Under the pieces are notes generated by a model, which worked only from the letters and a program-made list of their open reading frames with translations, was not told the origin of the DNA and made no database searches. The translations under genes were made by a program, and so were the position numbers. Of a stretch of 64,000 bases of DNA, positions 28,101 to 35,641 are shown piece by piece. Each line of letters begins with the position of its first letter. Positions within the stretch are counted from its first letter, which is position 1. The stretch comes from Actinacidiphila sp. DG2A-62 (GTDB taxonomy: Bacteria; Actinomycetota; Actinomycetes; Streptomycetales; Streptomycetaceae): contig NZ_JAYMGI010000002.1 in assembly GCF_035825295.1 (NCBI RefSeq), positions 2,768,001 through 2,832,000 on the forward strand, given 5' to 3'.

Positions 28101-28529
28101 TCAGGGCACGGCGACCGCTTCGACTCCGGCGGGCGGCCCTTCCTGACGTTCCGTCACCGTCGGCGCGGACGCGCCGCCCCGGCTGAACCGGGCCACGCCG
28201 CGGTTGAGGTCGTGCCCGACGGACACCGCCTCGATCTCCGCGGACAGATATCGCCGCCCGTCCTTCTCGTCGTCGCGGATTCTCAACCGCCCATGCACCA
28301 GCAGGGGTTGACCGAGTCCGACGGACTCCTTCACGTGGGCGGCGAGACTGCGCCACGCGCGCACGGTGTAGAAGCTCGTCGGCCCGTCCGTCCACGCCCC
28401 GCGCTCGGCGTCGTAGCGCCGCGTGGCCGTCGCGAGCCGGAAACGCGTGAGCTGTACTCCGGCGCCCGTCGTCTGCGACTCGGGCTCGGTGGCGACATTT
28501 CCCACGACGGTGACCAGGGTCTCGTTCAT
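28101..28529 (-). CDS. ssbB: Single-stranded DNA-binding protein, SsbB-like (no acidic tail)
   Basis: A 142-residue protein starting at ATG 28529 after GGGAGAG. The OB fold is clear (MNETLVTVVGNVATEPE, TRFRLATATRRYD, TSFYTVRAWRSLAAHVKESVGLGQPLLVHGRLRIRD). The C-terminus is short and ends GVEAVAVP; the acidic DDDIPF-type tip through which SsbA binds replication partners is missing. This matches the second streptomycete SSB, SsbB, linked to chromosome segregation in sporulation. Two DnaA boxes lie 106-132 bases upstream of the start. The gene is separated from the GTPase pair by 137 bases. Confidence 0.9.
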   Translation of the reverse strand: MNETLVTVVGNVATEPESQTTGAGVQLTRFRLATATRRYDAERGAWTDGPTSFYTVRAWRSLAAHVKESVGLGQPLLVHGRLRIRDDEKDGRRYLSAEIEAVSVGHDLNRGVARFSRGGASAPTVTERQEGPPAGVEAVAVP

Positions 28530-28634
28530 CGCACTCTCCCCTTTCAAGGGATTTCCTCGACCGCGCTCCCGATCGGAACGCGACAAGGACATCGTGCTCG
28601 AATGTCGACCCTTCTGAACGGACCAAACCAAATC

Positions 28635-28661
28635 TGTGGACAACTACCGCATTGTGGATAA
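28635..28661. promoter_or_regulatory. Two DnaA-box sequences upstream of ssb
   Basis: TGTGGACAA (28635-28643) and TGTGGATAA (28653-28661) are the reverse complements of the classic boxes TTGTCCACA and TTATCCACA. They share orientation and are 18 bases apart, between the 3' end of the GTPase gene and the ssb start. They could let DnaA act on ssb transcription. Confidence 0.6.
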
Positions 28662-28666
28662 CTCCG

Positions 28667-30589
28667 TCACCCGGAGGGGTGACGGACGGGTCCGGGAGCC
28701 GCTCCGGACACCACCGCGTACTGTTCGCGGACCTCGCGGTACCGCATCAGCTCGGCCGCCACCGGTTCCAGGACCCGGGCCCGGCCGCAGTCGGCCGCCG
28801 CGTCGCGCAGCCGGCGCTCCACGGCCTGTCCGTAGCGCCGGGCCGGGCCGCGGGCGGCGATCCGACAGCCGAGACCGACCATCGGACCGCCCAGCGCGCC
28901 GGCCGCGGCCATCGCGAGCGGAATCCACCAGTTCATGACCAGCCAGCCGGTCGTCACAGCCGTCAGGCAGACCAGCCCGGCGAGCCCGAGCGCCATCAAC
29001 AACATCTGCGTGGCACCGGCCGCCGCCCACCACCGAGGACCTTCCGGCGCGCCGGGCCTGGCCCGCTCGACCACCGCGTCCAGCGCGTCCGGCAGGTCGG
29101 CCCCGCCGCGCCGCGCCGCCTCACGAACCGCTTGGGCCCACGGAGCCGGCAGCCCGCGGGCCGCATCAGCCGACAGAGCTCGCACGGCCTCGTCGACGAT
29201 CGGACGCGAGGCCAACGGGCGCGGCCCGATCGCCGGGGAGTCCGCCCCGAAAGAAAAAGAAGAGGGGGCCGGGCGCGGAACCCGTCGCGGGCCGGGGGGC
29301 AGTCGGGTCTTTCCTGCGGCGGCGGCACGGCCGCCCGCCGTCGGCCCCGCACCGGTCACCCGCAGGGGTGAACCGGTCTTTTTCCGTGCGAATCGGGAAC
29401 CGCCGACGGGGCCGGTCCGTTCTCCGATCAACCGGCCCCACGGTGTCCCGCAGGCATTCCGGGCCGCTTGTCCCCAGTCCCTTTCCGCAGACTGACCGAC
29501 TCCGCAGGCGCCCACGGCGTCCGCGAGCCGGTCGACGAACTCCTCGCGCGCCGGATCGGTGAGCCCGGCGCCGCCCTCGCCGACGTAGAGCGGCTGGAGA
29601 CTGCTCGCCGCGCGGTCCATGTCCGCAGCCAACCGCCGCACCGCCGCGGCGCGTTCGGCCACGATCTGGGCCAGCACGGCGCGCAGGTCCGGCACGCCCT
29701 GCCCGGTGAGGGCGGAGGTCGCGAGCACGACGGCTCCCGCCTCCCCGTGCTCGCCCACCGCGAGGCCGTCCTCGTCGAGCAGCCGCCGCAGGTCGTCCAG
29801 TACCAGGTCGGCCGAGTCCCCCGGCAGCCGGTCGACCTGGTTGAGCACCAGCACGGTGACATCGGCGTGCCCGGCCAGCGGCCGCAGATAGCGCTCGTGC
29901 AGTGCCGCGTCGGCGTACTTCTCCGGGTCCAGCACCCAGACGACGACGTCGACGAGCCGCAGCAGGCTGTCCACCTGCTCGCGGTGCCCGGCCGCGGCCG
30001 AGTCGTGGTCGGGCAGATCGATGAGGACCAGCCCTTCGAGGCTTCGCTCCTCGGCTCCGCCGCGAGTTCCACCGGCCCCGGCGCCGCCGCCAACTGAAGA
30101 GTGGACATGGCCCGACTCCGGCCCGCCCCACCCGGAAGCCGGGCCCTCCAGGCGCCCGTATCTGGCATAGCGGTCCTGCGGGGCCACGCCCAGCCGGTCC
30201 AACAGCCCCGCCGCGCGCTCCGGCTGCCACGCGCAGGCGATCGGCCGGGCGGTGGTCGGACGCCGCACACCGGTGGGCGACAGGTCCAGACCGGTCAGCG
30301 CGTTGAAGAGGGTGGACTTCCCGCTGCCGGTCGCCCCTGCCACGGCCACCACCGTGTGGTCGAGCGACAGGCGCCGCCGCTCGCCGACCCGGGCCAGCAG
30401 CTCGCCCGTCTCGGCCAGCACGTCCGGGCTGATCCGGGTGCGCGACAGGCCCAGCAGCTCGCTCAGCGCGTCGGCCCGCGCGGTGAGGGGATCGGTGCGC
30501 CCGCGCCGGCCCGGCGGTGCGGGCGCCGCGGACGGTGTGCGGGCCGGGGCGCCGGAGGATGTGCGGGAGGACGTGCGGGCGCTGCTCAC
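28667..30589 (-). CDS. Dynamin-like GTPase with C-terminal membrane hairpin (DynB-like)
   Basis: A 640-residue protein starting at GTG 30589, four bases after the stop of the preceding GTPase gene. After a Ser/Pro-rich N-terminus there is a GTPase domain: P-loop VVAVAGATGSGKSTLFNALTG (about residue 85), switch region TGVRRPTTARPI, LVLIDLPDHDSAA as the DxxG motif, and VLNQVDRL as the NKxD-like motif. A pair of membrane helices lies near residues 530-575 (MLLMALGLAGLVCLTAVTTG, WWIPLAMAAAGALGGPM), followed by a short basic tail. Tandem dynamin-like GTPases in Streptomyces (DynA/DynB) stabilise FtsZ rings at sporulation septa; identity with DynB is inferred from pairing and topology. Confidence 0.75.
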   Translation of the reverse strand: MSSARTSSRTSSGAPARTPSAAPAPPGRRGRTDPLTARADALSELLGLSRTRISPDVLAETGELLARVGERRRLSLDHTVVAVAGATGSGKSTLFNALTGLDLSPTGVRRPTTARPIACAWQPERAAGLLDRLGVAPQDRYARYGRLEGPASGWGGPESGHVHSSVGGGAGAGGTRGGAEERSLEGLVLIDLPDHDSAAAGHREQVDSLLRLVDVVVWVLDPEKYADAALHERYLRPLAGHADVTVLVLNQVDRLPGDSADLVLDDLRRLLDEDGLAVGEHGEAGAVVLATSALTGQGVPDLRAVLAQIVAERAAAVRRLAADMDRAASSLQPLYVGEGGAGLTDPAREEFVDRLADAVGACGVGQSAERDWGQAARNACGTPWGRLIGERTGPVGGSRFARKKTGSPLRVTGAGPTAGGRAAAAGKTRLPPGPRRVPRPAPSSFSFGADSPAIGPRPLASRPIVDEAVRALSADAARGLPAPWAQAVREAARRGGADLPDALDAVVERARPGAPEGPRWWAAAGATQMLLMALGLAGLVCLTAVTTGWLVMNWWIPLAMAAAGALGGPMVGLGCRIAARGPARRYGQAVERRLRDAAADCGRARVLEPVAAELMRYREVREQYAVVSGAAPGPVRHPSG

Positions 30590-30593
30590 CCGG

Positions 30594-32276
30594 TCACCTC
30601 TCCTTCTGCAGTACGGACACGGTGGCGATCAGGGCGGACTGCTGGGCGGCGGTGACGTCGTGGTCGTCGACGGGGCCCAGGCGCCGTTCGCGCTCGGCAC
30701 GCAGCAGGCCGGCGACCGTGTCGTCGAGCAGGTCCCCCGCGGCGTCACACAGGGAGAGCGCCGACTGCGCGCCGACCGTCTCGGCGAGCAGTTCCCCGGC
30801 GGCGCGACCGCGGCGTCCGCCGAGCACGGTCGTCATGAGCAGCGCCGTGACGGCCTCGGGGTCGGCGGGCGGGCGGTCCCCCGTGCGCCCGGCCCTGACC
30901 TCGGTGTACGCGAGGGTCGTGACGCCCTTGCGCCAGCGGCGGACCCGCTTGTCGATGCGGGCGGCGACGGCCACCTGCTCGCGGTCGGGGCGCGAGCCGG
31001 GCTCGTCCAGGAGGGCTGCTCCGGCGGGGTCCCCGCGCCAGGTCTCGGCGATGGTCTCGTCGGCGGTGTCGACCTCGGTCCGCAGCAGGGCGGAGAGTTC
31101 CTCGGTGAGCGCCTGCTGGAGTGCGTCTGGGCCGCAGGCGGGATAGCCGTGCCAGCGGGCCAGCGCCTCACCCGCGAGCGTGGTCCCGGTGGCGACGGCG
31201 TCGCCGATCCGCACGGCGGCCAGCTCATAGGCGTCCTCGACGGCCCGGGCCAGCCGGACCGCGGCGGCGTGCTGGGCGGCCGAGGCGGCGGCCAGCGCGG
31301 GCAGCCGGGTGCGCAGCGAGTCGAGGGTGCCGACCGCGGTCCGGCGGGCGGCGAGCTGCCGGGCGGCGGGGTCGTCGGCGCAGTGCGCCAGCCAGGCGCG
31401 CAAGGGGGCGACCGCGGTCTGCGGCAGCAGGCCGCCGCCGGCCGCGGACTCCGGCAGCTCGGGGACGGTGAAGCGGGGCACGTCGCCGAGCCCCGCCTTG
31501 GCCAGCAGCGCGGCGTAGCGACCGCCGACCTCGTCCGCGACCTGGTGCGGGACCCGGTCGAGGACGGTGGCCAGCGTGACGTCGTAGTCCCGGGCCGCGC
31601 GCAGGAGGTGCCAGGGCACCGCGTCGGCGTACCGCGCGGCGGTGGTGACGAGAATCCAGATGTCGGCGGCGCAGATGAGTTCGGCGGCCAGCTCGCGGTT
31701 GCGTTCGACGAGGGAGTCGATGTCGGGGGCGTCGAGCAGCGCCAGGCCGCGGGGCAGCGAGTCGTCGGTCTCCAGGCGCAGTTCGGGCCGCCGGCCGCCG
31801 GGCCGATCGCCGCCGCGGTCGTGGTCGCCGCGGTCGTGGTCGCCGCGGTCGTGGTCGCCGCGGTCGTGCGCGTCCTCGTCGGCGCGCGAGCGCTGCCGCA
31901 CCGCCCAGGCGCGGTTCAGCCGCGGCAGCACCCGTGGGTCGGCGAACCAGGCGCGGTCCTCGGGGTGGCAGACCAGAACGGGAGTGCGGGTGGTGGGGCG
32001 CAGCACCCCGGGGGCACTGACCCTGCGGCCGATGAGAGAATTGACCAGAGTGGATTTTCCGGCCCCGGTCGACCCGCCCACGACGGCCAGCAGCGGCGCT
32101 TCCGGCGCGGTGAGCCGGGGAACGAGATAGTCGTCGAGCTGGGTCAGCAGCTCCAGGCGGGTACGGCGGGCCCGGGCAGCCCCCGGCAGCGGGAAGGGGA
32201 AGCGTGCGGCGTCGACACGATCACGCAGGGCAGACAGCGCGTCGAGCAGCTCGGGCCGTACGTCCAAGATCACCAC
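30594..32276 (-). CDS. Dynamin-like GTPase (DynA-like), first of a pair
   Basis: About 560 residues from GTG 32276; GTG 32273 or ATG 32294 are alternatives. The GTPase core shows P-loop [20 protein letters not shown], switch [32 protein letters not shown] (DxxG) and a divergent guanine-specificity site (ATVLDRVP). The remaining two thirds is helical with no clear membrane span. A linker between switch and G3 contains four HDRGD repeats. It is followed after four bases by a second GTPase with a membrane hairpin; such pairs in Streptomyces act in septation. The upstream region (32277-32602) has the lowest GC of the neighbourhood and should hold the operon promoter. Confidence 0.75.
   Translation of the reverse strand: MVILDVRPELLDALSALRDRVDAARFPFPLPGAARARRTRLELLTQLDDYLVPRLTAPEAPLLAVVGGSTGAGKSTLVNSLIGRRVSAPGVLRPTTRTPVLVCHPEDRAWFADPRVLPRLNRAWAVRQRSRADEDAHDRGDHDRGDHDRGDHDRGGDRPGGRRPELRLETDDSLPRGLALLDAPDIDSLVERNRELAAELICAADIWILVTTAARYADAVPWHLLRAARDYDVTLATVLDRVPHQVADEVGGRYAALLAKAGLGDVPRFTVPELPESAAGGGLLPQTAVAPLRAWLAHCADDPAARQLAARRTAVGTLDSLRTRLPALAAASAAQHAAAVRLARAVEDAYELAAVRIGDAVATGTTLAGEALARWHGYPACGPDALQQALTEELSALLRTEVDTADETIAETWRGDPAGAALLDEPGSRPDREQVAVAARIDKRVRRWRKGVTTLAYTEVRAGRTGDRPPADPEAVTALLMTTVLGGRRGRAAGELLAETVGAQSALSLCDAAGDLLDDTVAGLLRAERERRLGPVDDHDVTAAQQSALIATVSVLQKER
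31816..31875 (-). repeat. 15-bp tandem repeat encoding HDRGD units
   Basis: Three exact copies of cggtcgtggtcgccg (31816-31860) and a degenerate fourth lie inside the first GTPase gene. On the coding strand they give [15 protein letters not shown] with flanking HDRGG. Copy-number changes would keep frame. Confidence 0.85.
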
Positions 32277-32602
32277 AATGGCAGAATGCCCCATATTGCG
32301 GCAATTTTGAAGCTTATTCCGCGTAGCTTGCCCTATTCGGCCGCCCGGTGCCCCCATGTGACGAGCGGGAGCCAGGGGACAGAATGAGCCATCGGCATAA
32401 CGAGTGCACAACAGCAGCATTTCGACGCGTCAAAAGCGATGCACCTTCCGCAGACGCCTGCGATTATCGGACCGCTTCACCGAACCTCCACAACGTGTCA
32501 CGCGGGTGAAGCGCCCGGCAGCAGGCGTATGACGCCCTATCCTTGACCCGATACGAGGTCACGGAACCACCCAGGGGCGGAGACAGCCGCGGCCACTGTC
32601 CG
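32277..32602. other. Intergenic region between the GTPase pair and tRNA-Arg
   Basis: 326 bases, comparatively AT-rich between 32280 and 32560, with stops in all frames. It should carry divergent promoters for the GTPase operon (minus) and the tRNA (plus). A TTGACC at 32544-32549 may be a -35 element, but a matching -10 is not clear. Confidence 0.45.
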
Positions 32603-32675
32603 GCCCCCGTAGCTCAGCGGATAGAGCAGGCGCCTTCTAAGCGCTTGGCCGCAGGTTCGAGTCCTGCCGGGGGCG
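32603..32675 (+). tRNA. tRNA-Arg (anticodon TCT)
   Basis: A full cloverleaf is visible: acceptor stem GCCCCCG (32603-32609) with CGGGGGC (32668-32674), D arm GCTCAGCGGATAGAGC, anticodon loop CTTCTAA with anticodon TCT at 32636-32638, T arm GCAGG-TTCGAGT-CCTGC, discriminator G. No CCA is encoded. It reads AGA (and possibly AGG), codons that are rare in such GC-rich genomes. A strong terminator follows at once. No integrase or attachment-site duplicate was seen beside it. Confidence 0.97.
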
Positions 32676-32682
32676 CGCCGAC

Positions 32683-32720
32683 CGACGATGCGCCCCGCAC
32701 CACAGCGGGGCGCATCGTCG
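32683..32720 (+). terminator. Terminator of tRNA-Arg
   Basis: A perfect 16-bp stem (32683-32698 with 32705-32720) and 6-base loop starts eight bases after the tRNA end. Confidence 0.9.
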
Positions 32721-32869
32721 CAGTTCAGCCCCTTGTCCGAGGGATTCGCCGGCGCCACGGCCGGGCGGCCCGACCATGGGTGGCGACGATCCGGCCAGCA
32801 GCGCCGGCTCCGGTCCCGTTGGCTGAAAACAGCGGTCGCCGGATGGTGGTCACGTATAGGGGCGGAACG

Positions 32870-33142
32870 TCACCCGAGGGGTACGGCCTGGTAGCAGCGA
32901 CGGCAGCCGCAGTCCTCGTCCGACGTCAGCGGCCACGCGGCCCCGTCGGCGATCTGGACGCGGAACTCCCCGGTGGCGTCGCAGTACACCGGGTCTCCCC
33001 CCGGACCCACCTCGGCGGTCAGGTGGACGACGACCGTTTCCGGCGGCGCGTGCCCGCCCCGCCCGTGCGGCACGGTGACGCTATAGCGCCGGCGTGCGGG
33101 CCGCGCGGGAGACGCGTGACGGCCGGGCAATGACGTGGACAC
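32870..33142 (-). CDS. Small DUF6296-like protein
   Basis: A 90-residue soluble protein. The core YSVTVPHGRGGHAPPETVVVHLTAEVGPGGDPVYCDATGEF with a later CGCRRC resembles the small streptomycete DUF6296 family, whose function is unknown. It is mostly beta-like by pattern. A CxC-xx-C cluster near the C-terminus (DCGCRRC) could bind metal. It is divergent from the aconitase gene. GC and codon use match neighbours. Family assignment is from memory of the motif. Confidence 0.6.
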   Translation of the reverse strand: MSTSLPGRHASPARPARRRYSVTVPHGRGGHAPPETVVVHLTAEVGPGGDPVYCDATGEFRVQIADGAAWPLTSDEDCGCRRCYQAVPLG

Positions 33143-33330
33143 GGCTCCTCCTCAGGGGAACCCCCTCCGGACGGAAGAACTCTCCCCCGATTTTTCCACC
33201 ACGGGCAGGCCAAGGCCAGGGGCAAACCGTGACGGAAAGGGGCGGAACCGGGCGGTTTCGGCCGTGTCGGCGCGGAAGGGTGGGCCGGCGCCGAGCCGTT
33301 TGCCCGCGAACGCCAGGGGCACGCGTGGTG

Positions 33331-33380
33331 CGGGACGTGCCGGGACGTGCCGGGACGTGCCGGGACGTGCCGGGACGTGC
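33331..33380. repeat. Five 10-bp direct repeats upstream of the aconitase gene (gap 33143-33444)
   Basis: The unit cgggacgtgc occurs five times in a row, ending 65 bases before the aconitase start and followed by a truncated copy. It lies in a 302-base gap between the DUF6296-like gene and aconitase that otherwise holds only GC-rich sequence with no readable gene. One helical turn per unit makes it a candidate binding array for a regulator. Confidence 0.75.
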
Positions 33381-33444
33381 CGGGGCGGCCTCGCGCACCC
33401 GCGCGCCCACGCTCCACAGCGCACACGCCGGGGAAGGAGCCCCC

Positions 33445-35427
33445 ATGGTCGCGAAGCGGACACCTGGCGGTACGGTCGCGCACCGGCTGATCGGCGAGCA
33501 CCTGGTGGAGGGCAGGACCGAGCCCGGCTCGGAGATCGGTCTGGCCGTCGACCAGACGCTGACCCAGGACGCCACCGGCACGCTGGTGATGCAGGAACTG
33601 GAGGCGCTCGGGCTGGACAGGGTCAGGACGCGCACCAGCGTGCAGTACGTCGACCACAATCTGTTGCAGGCCGACGAGCGCAACGCCGAGGACCACGCCT
33701 TCCTGCGCTCGGCGGCGCGCCGCTTCGGCCTCTGGTGCTCCAAGCCCGGCAACGGCGTCTCGCACCCGACGCACATGCAGCGTTTCGGGGTTCCCGGGAT
33801 GACCCTGGCCGGCTCCGACTCGCACACCTGCGCCGCGGGGTCCGTCGGGATGCTCGCGCTCGGCACCGGCGGGCTGGAGGTCGCGCTGGCCATGGCGGGC
33901 CGCCCGCTGCACGTGACCATGCCGCGCGTGTGGGGCGTGCGGCTGACCGGGCACCTGCCGGAGTGGGTGAGCGCCAAGGACGTGGTGCTGGAGATGCTGC
34001 GCCGGCACGGGGTGAAGGGCGCGGTCGACCGCATCCTGGAGTACCACGGCCCCGGACTGGCCGGGCTGACCGCGATGGACCGGCACGTCATCGCGAACAT
34101 GGGCGCGGAGCTGGGAGCGACCACCACGGTGTTCCCCGCCGACGACGCGGTGCGGGACTTCCTGCGCGCCCAGGGCCGCGAGGAGGACTTCCGCGAGATC
34201 GTCCCGGAGTCCGGGGCCGTGTACGACCTGGACGAGGAGATCGACCTGTCGGCGCTCGAACCCCTCATCGCCCGCCCCACCTCCCCCGGCAACGTCGTGC
34301 CGGTGCGCGAGGTCGCGGGCGAGCCGATCGGCCAGGCGGTCATCGGCTCCTCGGCGAACCCCGGGCTGCGGGACTTCGCCGTGGCCGCCGCGATGGCCAA
34401 GGGCCGGCAGACCGACGACGCGGTGAGCTTCGACGTCAACCCGACCTCGCGCGAGATCCTCCAGGACCTCACCCGCCGCGGCGCGACCTTCGACCTGATC
34501 GCGGCCGGCGCGCGCATCCACCAGGCGGGCTGTCTGGGCTGCATCGGCATGGGCCAGGCGCCGGCGGCCGGCCGCAACAGTCTGCGGACGTTCCCGCGCA
34601 ACTTCCCTGGGCGGTCGGGCACCGAGGACGACGCGGTGTGGCTGTGCTCGCCGGAGACCGCCGCGGCCTCCGCGCTCACCGGCGTCATCACCGACCCCCG
34701 TGAGTGGGCCGCGGCGGGTCACGTCCGGTATCCGCGGCCGGACCTTCCCGAACACGCGGCCGTCAACACCGCGATGCTCCAGCCGCCCGCACCGCCGGAG
34801 GAGGCGGCGCTGGTGGAGTTGGAGCGCGGCCCCAACATCAGCGGACTGCCGCCCGCCGAACCGCTGCCCGATGTGATCGAGGGCCCGGCCCTGCTCAAGG
34901 TCGGCGACAACGTCTCGACCGACGAGATCTCCCCTGCGGGCGCGAAGGCCCTGCCGTATCGCTCCAACATCCCCAAGCTGGCCGAGTTCACGTTCACCCG
35001 CATCGACCCCGGCTATCCCGAGCGGGCCGCGGCGGTACGGGACGAGGGAGGCCACTTCGTGGTGGGCGGCGACAACTACGGCCAGGGCTCCTCCCGCGAG
35101 CACGCCGCCATCACCCCGCGCCACCTGGGCCTGAGGGCCGTCGTCGCCAAGTCCTACGCGCGCATCCACTGGCAGAACCTGGCGAACTTCGGCGTGCTGG
35201 CCCTGGAGTTCGCCGACCCGGCCGACTACGACCGCGTCGAGCAGGGCGACCGCCTCCGCCTGGAGGGCGCGCACGCCGCCCTCGCACCCGGCGCCGAACC
35301 CGCCCTGCGGCTGTGCAACATGACCAGGGATCAGGTTTACGACGTGCGTCACCGGCTGTCCGACGGCCGCCGCCGCGCCGTCCTGGCCGGAGGCATCATC
35401 CCCGAACTCGCCCGGCGCGACTCCTAG
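33445..35427 (+). CDS. Aconitate hydratase family protein (short, 660 residues)
   Basis: A 660-residue enzyme starting at ATG 33445 after GGAAGGAG. Three-domain 4Fe-4S core: DQTLTQDATGTL, YVDHNLLQ, GSDSHTCAAGS (first cluster Cys) and CLGCIGMG (the CxxC pair). The swivel domain follows, with GDNVSTDEISPAG, GGDNYGQGSSREHAA and RIHWQNLANFG. This is the mitochondrial-type/short aconitase group, not the 900-residue AcnA usual in Streptomyces. It converts citrate to isocitrate via aconitate, or a near relative (homoaconitate, isopropylmalate). It is monocistronic, with repeats upstream. The exact substrate is uncertain, but all cluster ligands and swivel residues are present. Confidence 0.88.
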   Translation: MVAKRTPGGTVAHRLIGEHLVEGRTEPGSEIGLAVDQTLTQDATGTLVMQELEALGLDRVRTRTSVQYVDHNLLQADERNAEDHAFLRSAARRFGLWCSKPGNGVSHPTHMQRFGVPGMTLAGSDSHTCAAGSVGMLALGTGGLEVALAMAGRPLHVTMPRVWGVRLTGHLPEWVSAKDVVLEMLRRHGVKGAVDRILEYHGPGLAGLTAMDRHVIANMGAELGATTTVFPADDAVRDFLRAQGREEDFREIVPESGAVYDLDEEIDLSALEPLIARPTSPGNVVPVREVAGEPIGQAVIGSSANPGLRDFAVAAAMAKGRQTDDAVSFDVNPTSREILQDLTRRGATFDLIAAGARIHQAGCLGCIGMGQAPAAGRNSLRTFPRNFPGRSGTEDDAVWLCSPETAAASALTGVITDPREWAAAGHVRYPRPDLPEHAAVNTAMLQPPAPPEEAALVELERGPNISGLPPAEPLPDVIEGPALLKVGDNVSTDEISPAGAKALPYRSNIPKLAEFTFTRIDPGYPERAAAVRDEGGHFVVGGDNYGQGSSREHAAITPRHLGLRAVVAKSYARIHWQNLANFGVLALEFADPADYDRVEQGDRLRLEGAHAALAPGAEPALRLCNMTRDQVYDVRHRLSDGRRRAVLAGGIIPELARRDS

Positions 35428-35560
35428 CGCACACGCCGCCGCGCCCGCGGGCGCCACCCCCATGAGCAGGGCGTATGACCCGCGGTCAGTTGCGGCGTGA
35501 TTGCTCCCGCTTATGGACATCGCCCCCGCGACGTGCTCTCATGCCACCGCGAACCCGGTT

Positions 35561-35574
35561 TTCCAACGTTGCAA
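35561..35574. promoter_or_regulatory. Candidate operator upstream of the GH31 gene
   Basis: TTCCAACGTTGCAA is a near-palindrome centred on CAACGTTG, 68 bases before the GH31 start. LacI-family regulators of carbohydrate genes bind such sites. No regulator gene is adjacent, so this is tentative. Confidence 0.4.
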
Positions 35575-35641
35575 GGCCGGTGCGCGCGAGGAACGGCACG
35601 GCATGGACGGGCCGTGCGTCCGATACAGATCGGAGTTGTCC

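Noticed and set aside
32603..32720. tRNA-Arg as an integration site
   Set aside because: No integrase gene, no repeated tRNA 3' end and no foreign island lie on either side.
33331..33380. Possible CRISPR array
   Set aside because: The 10-bp units have no spacers and no cas genes are nearby.
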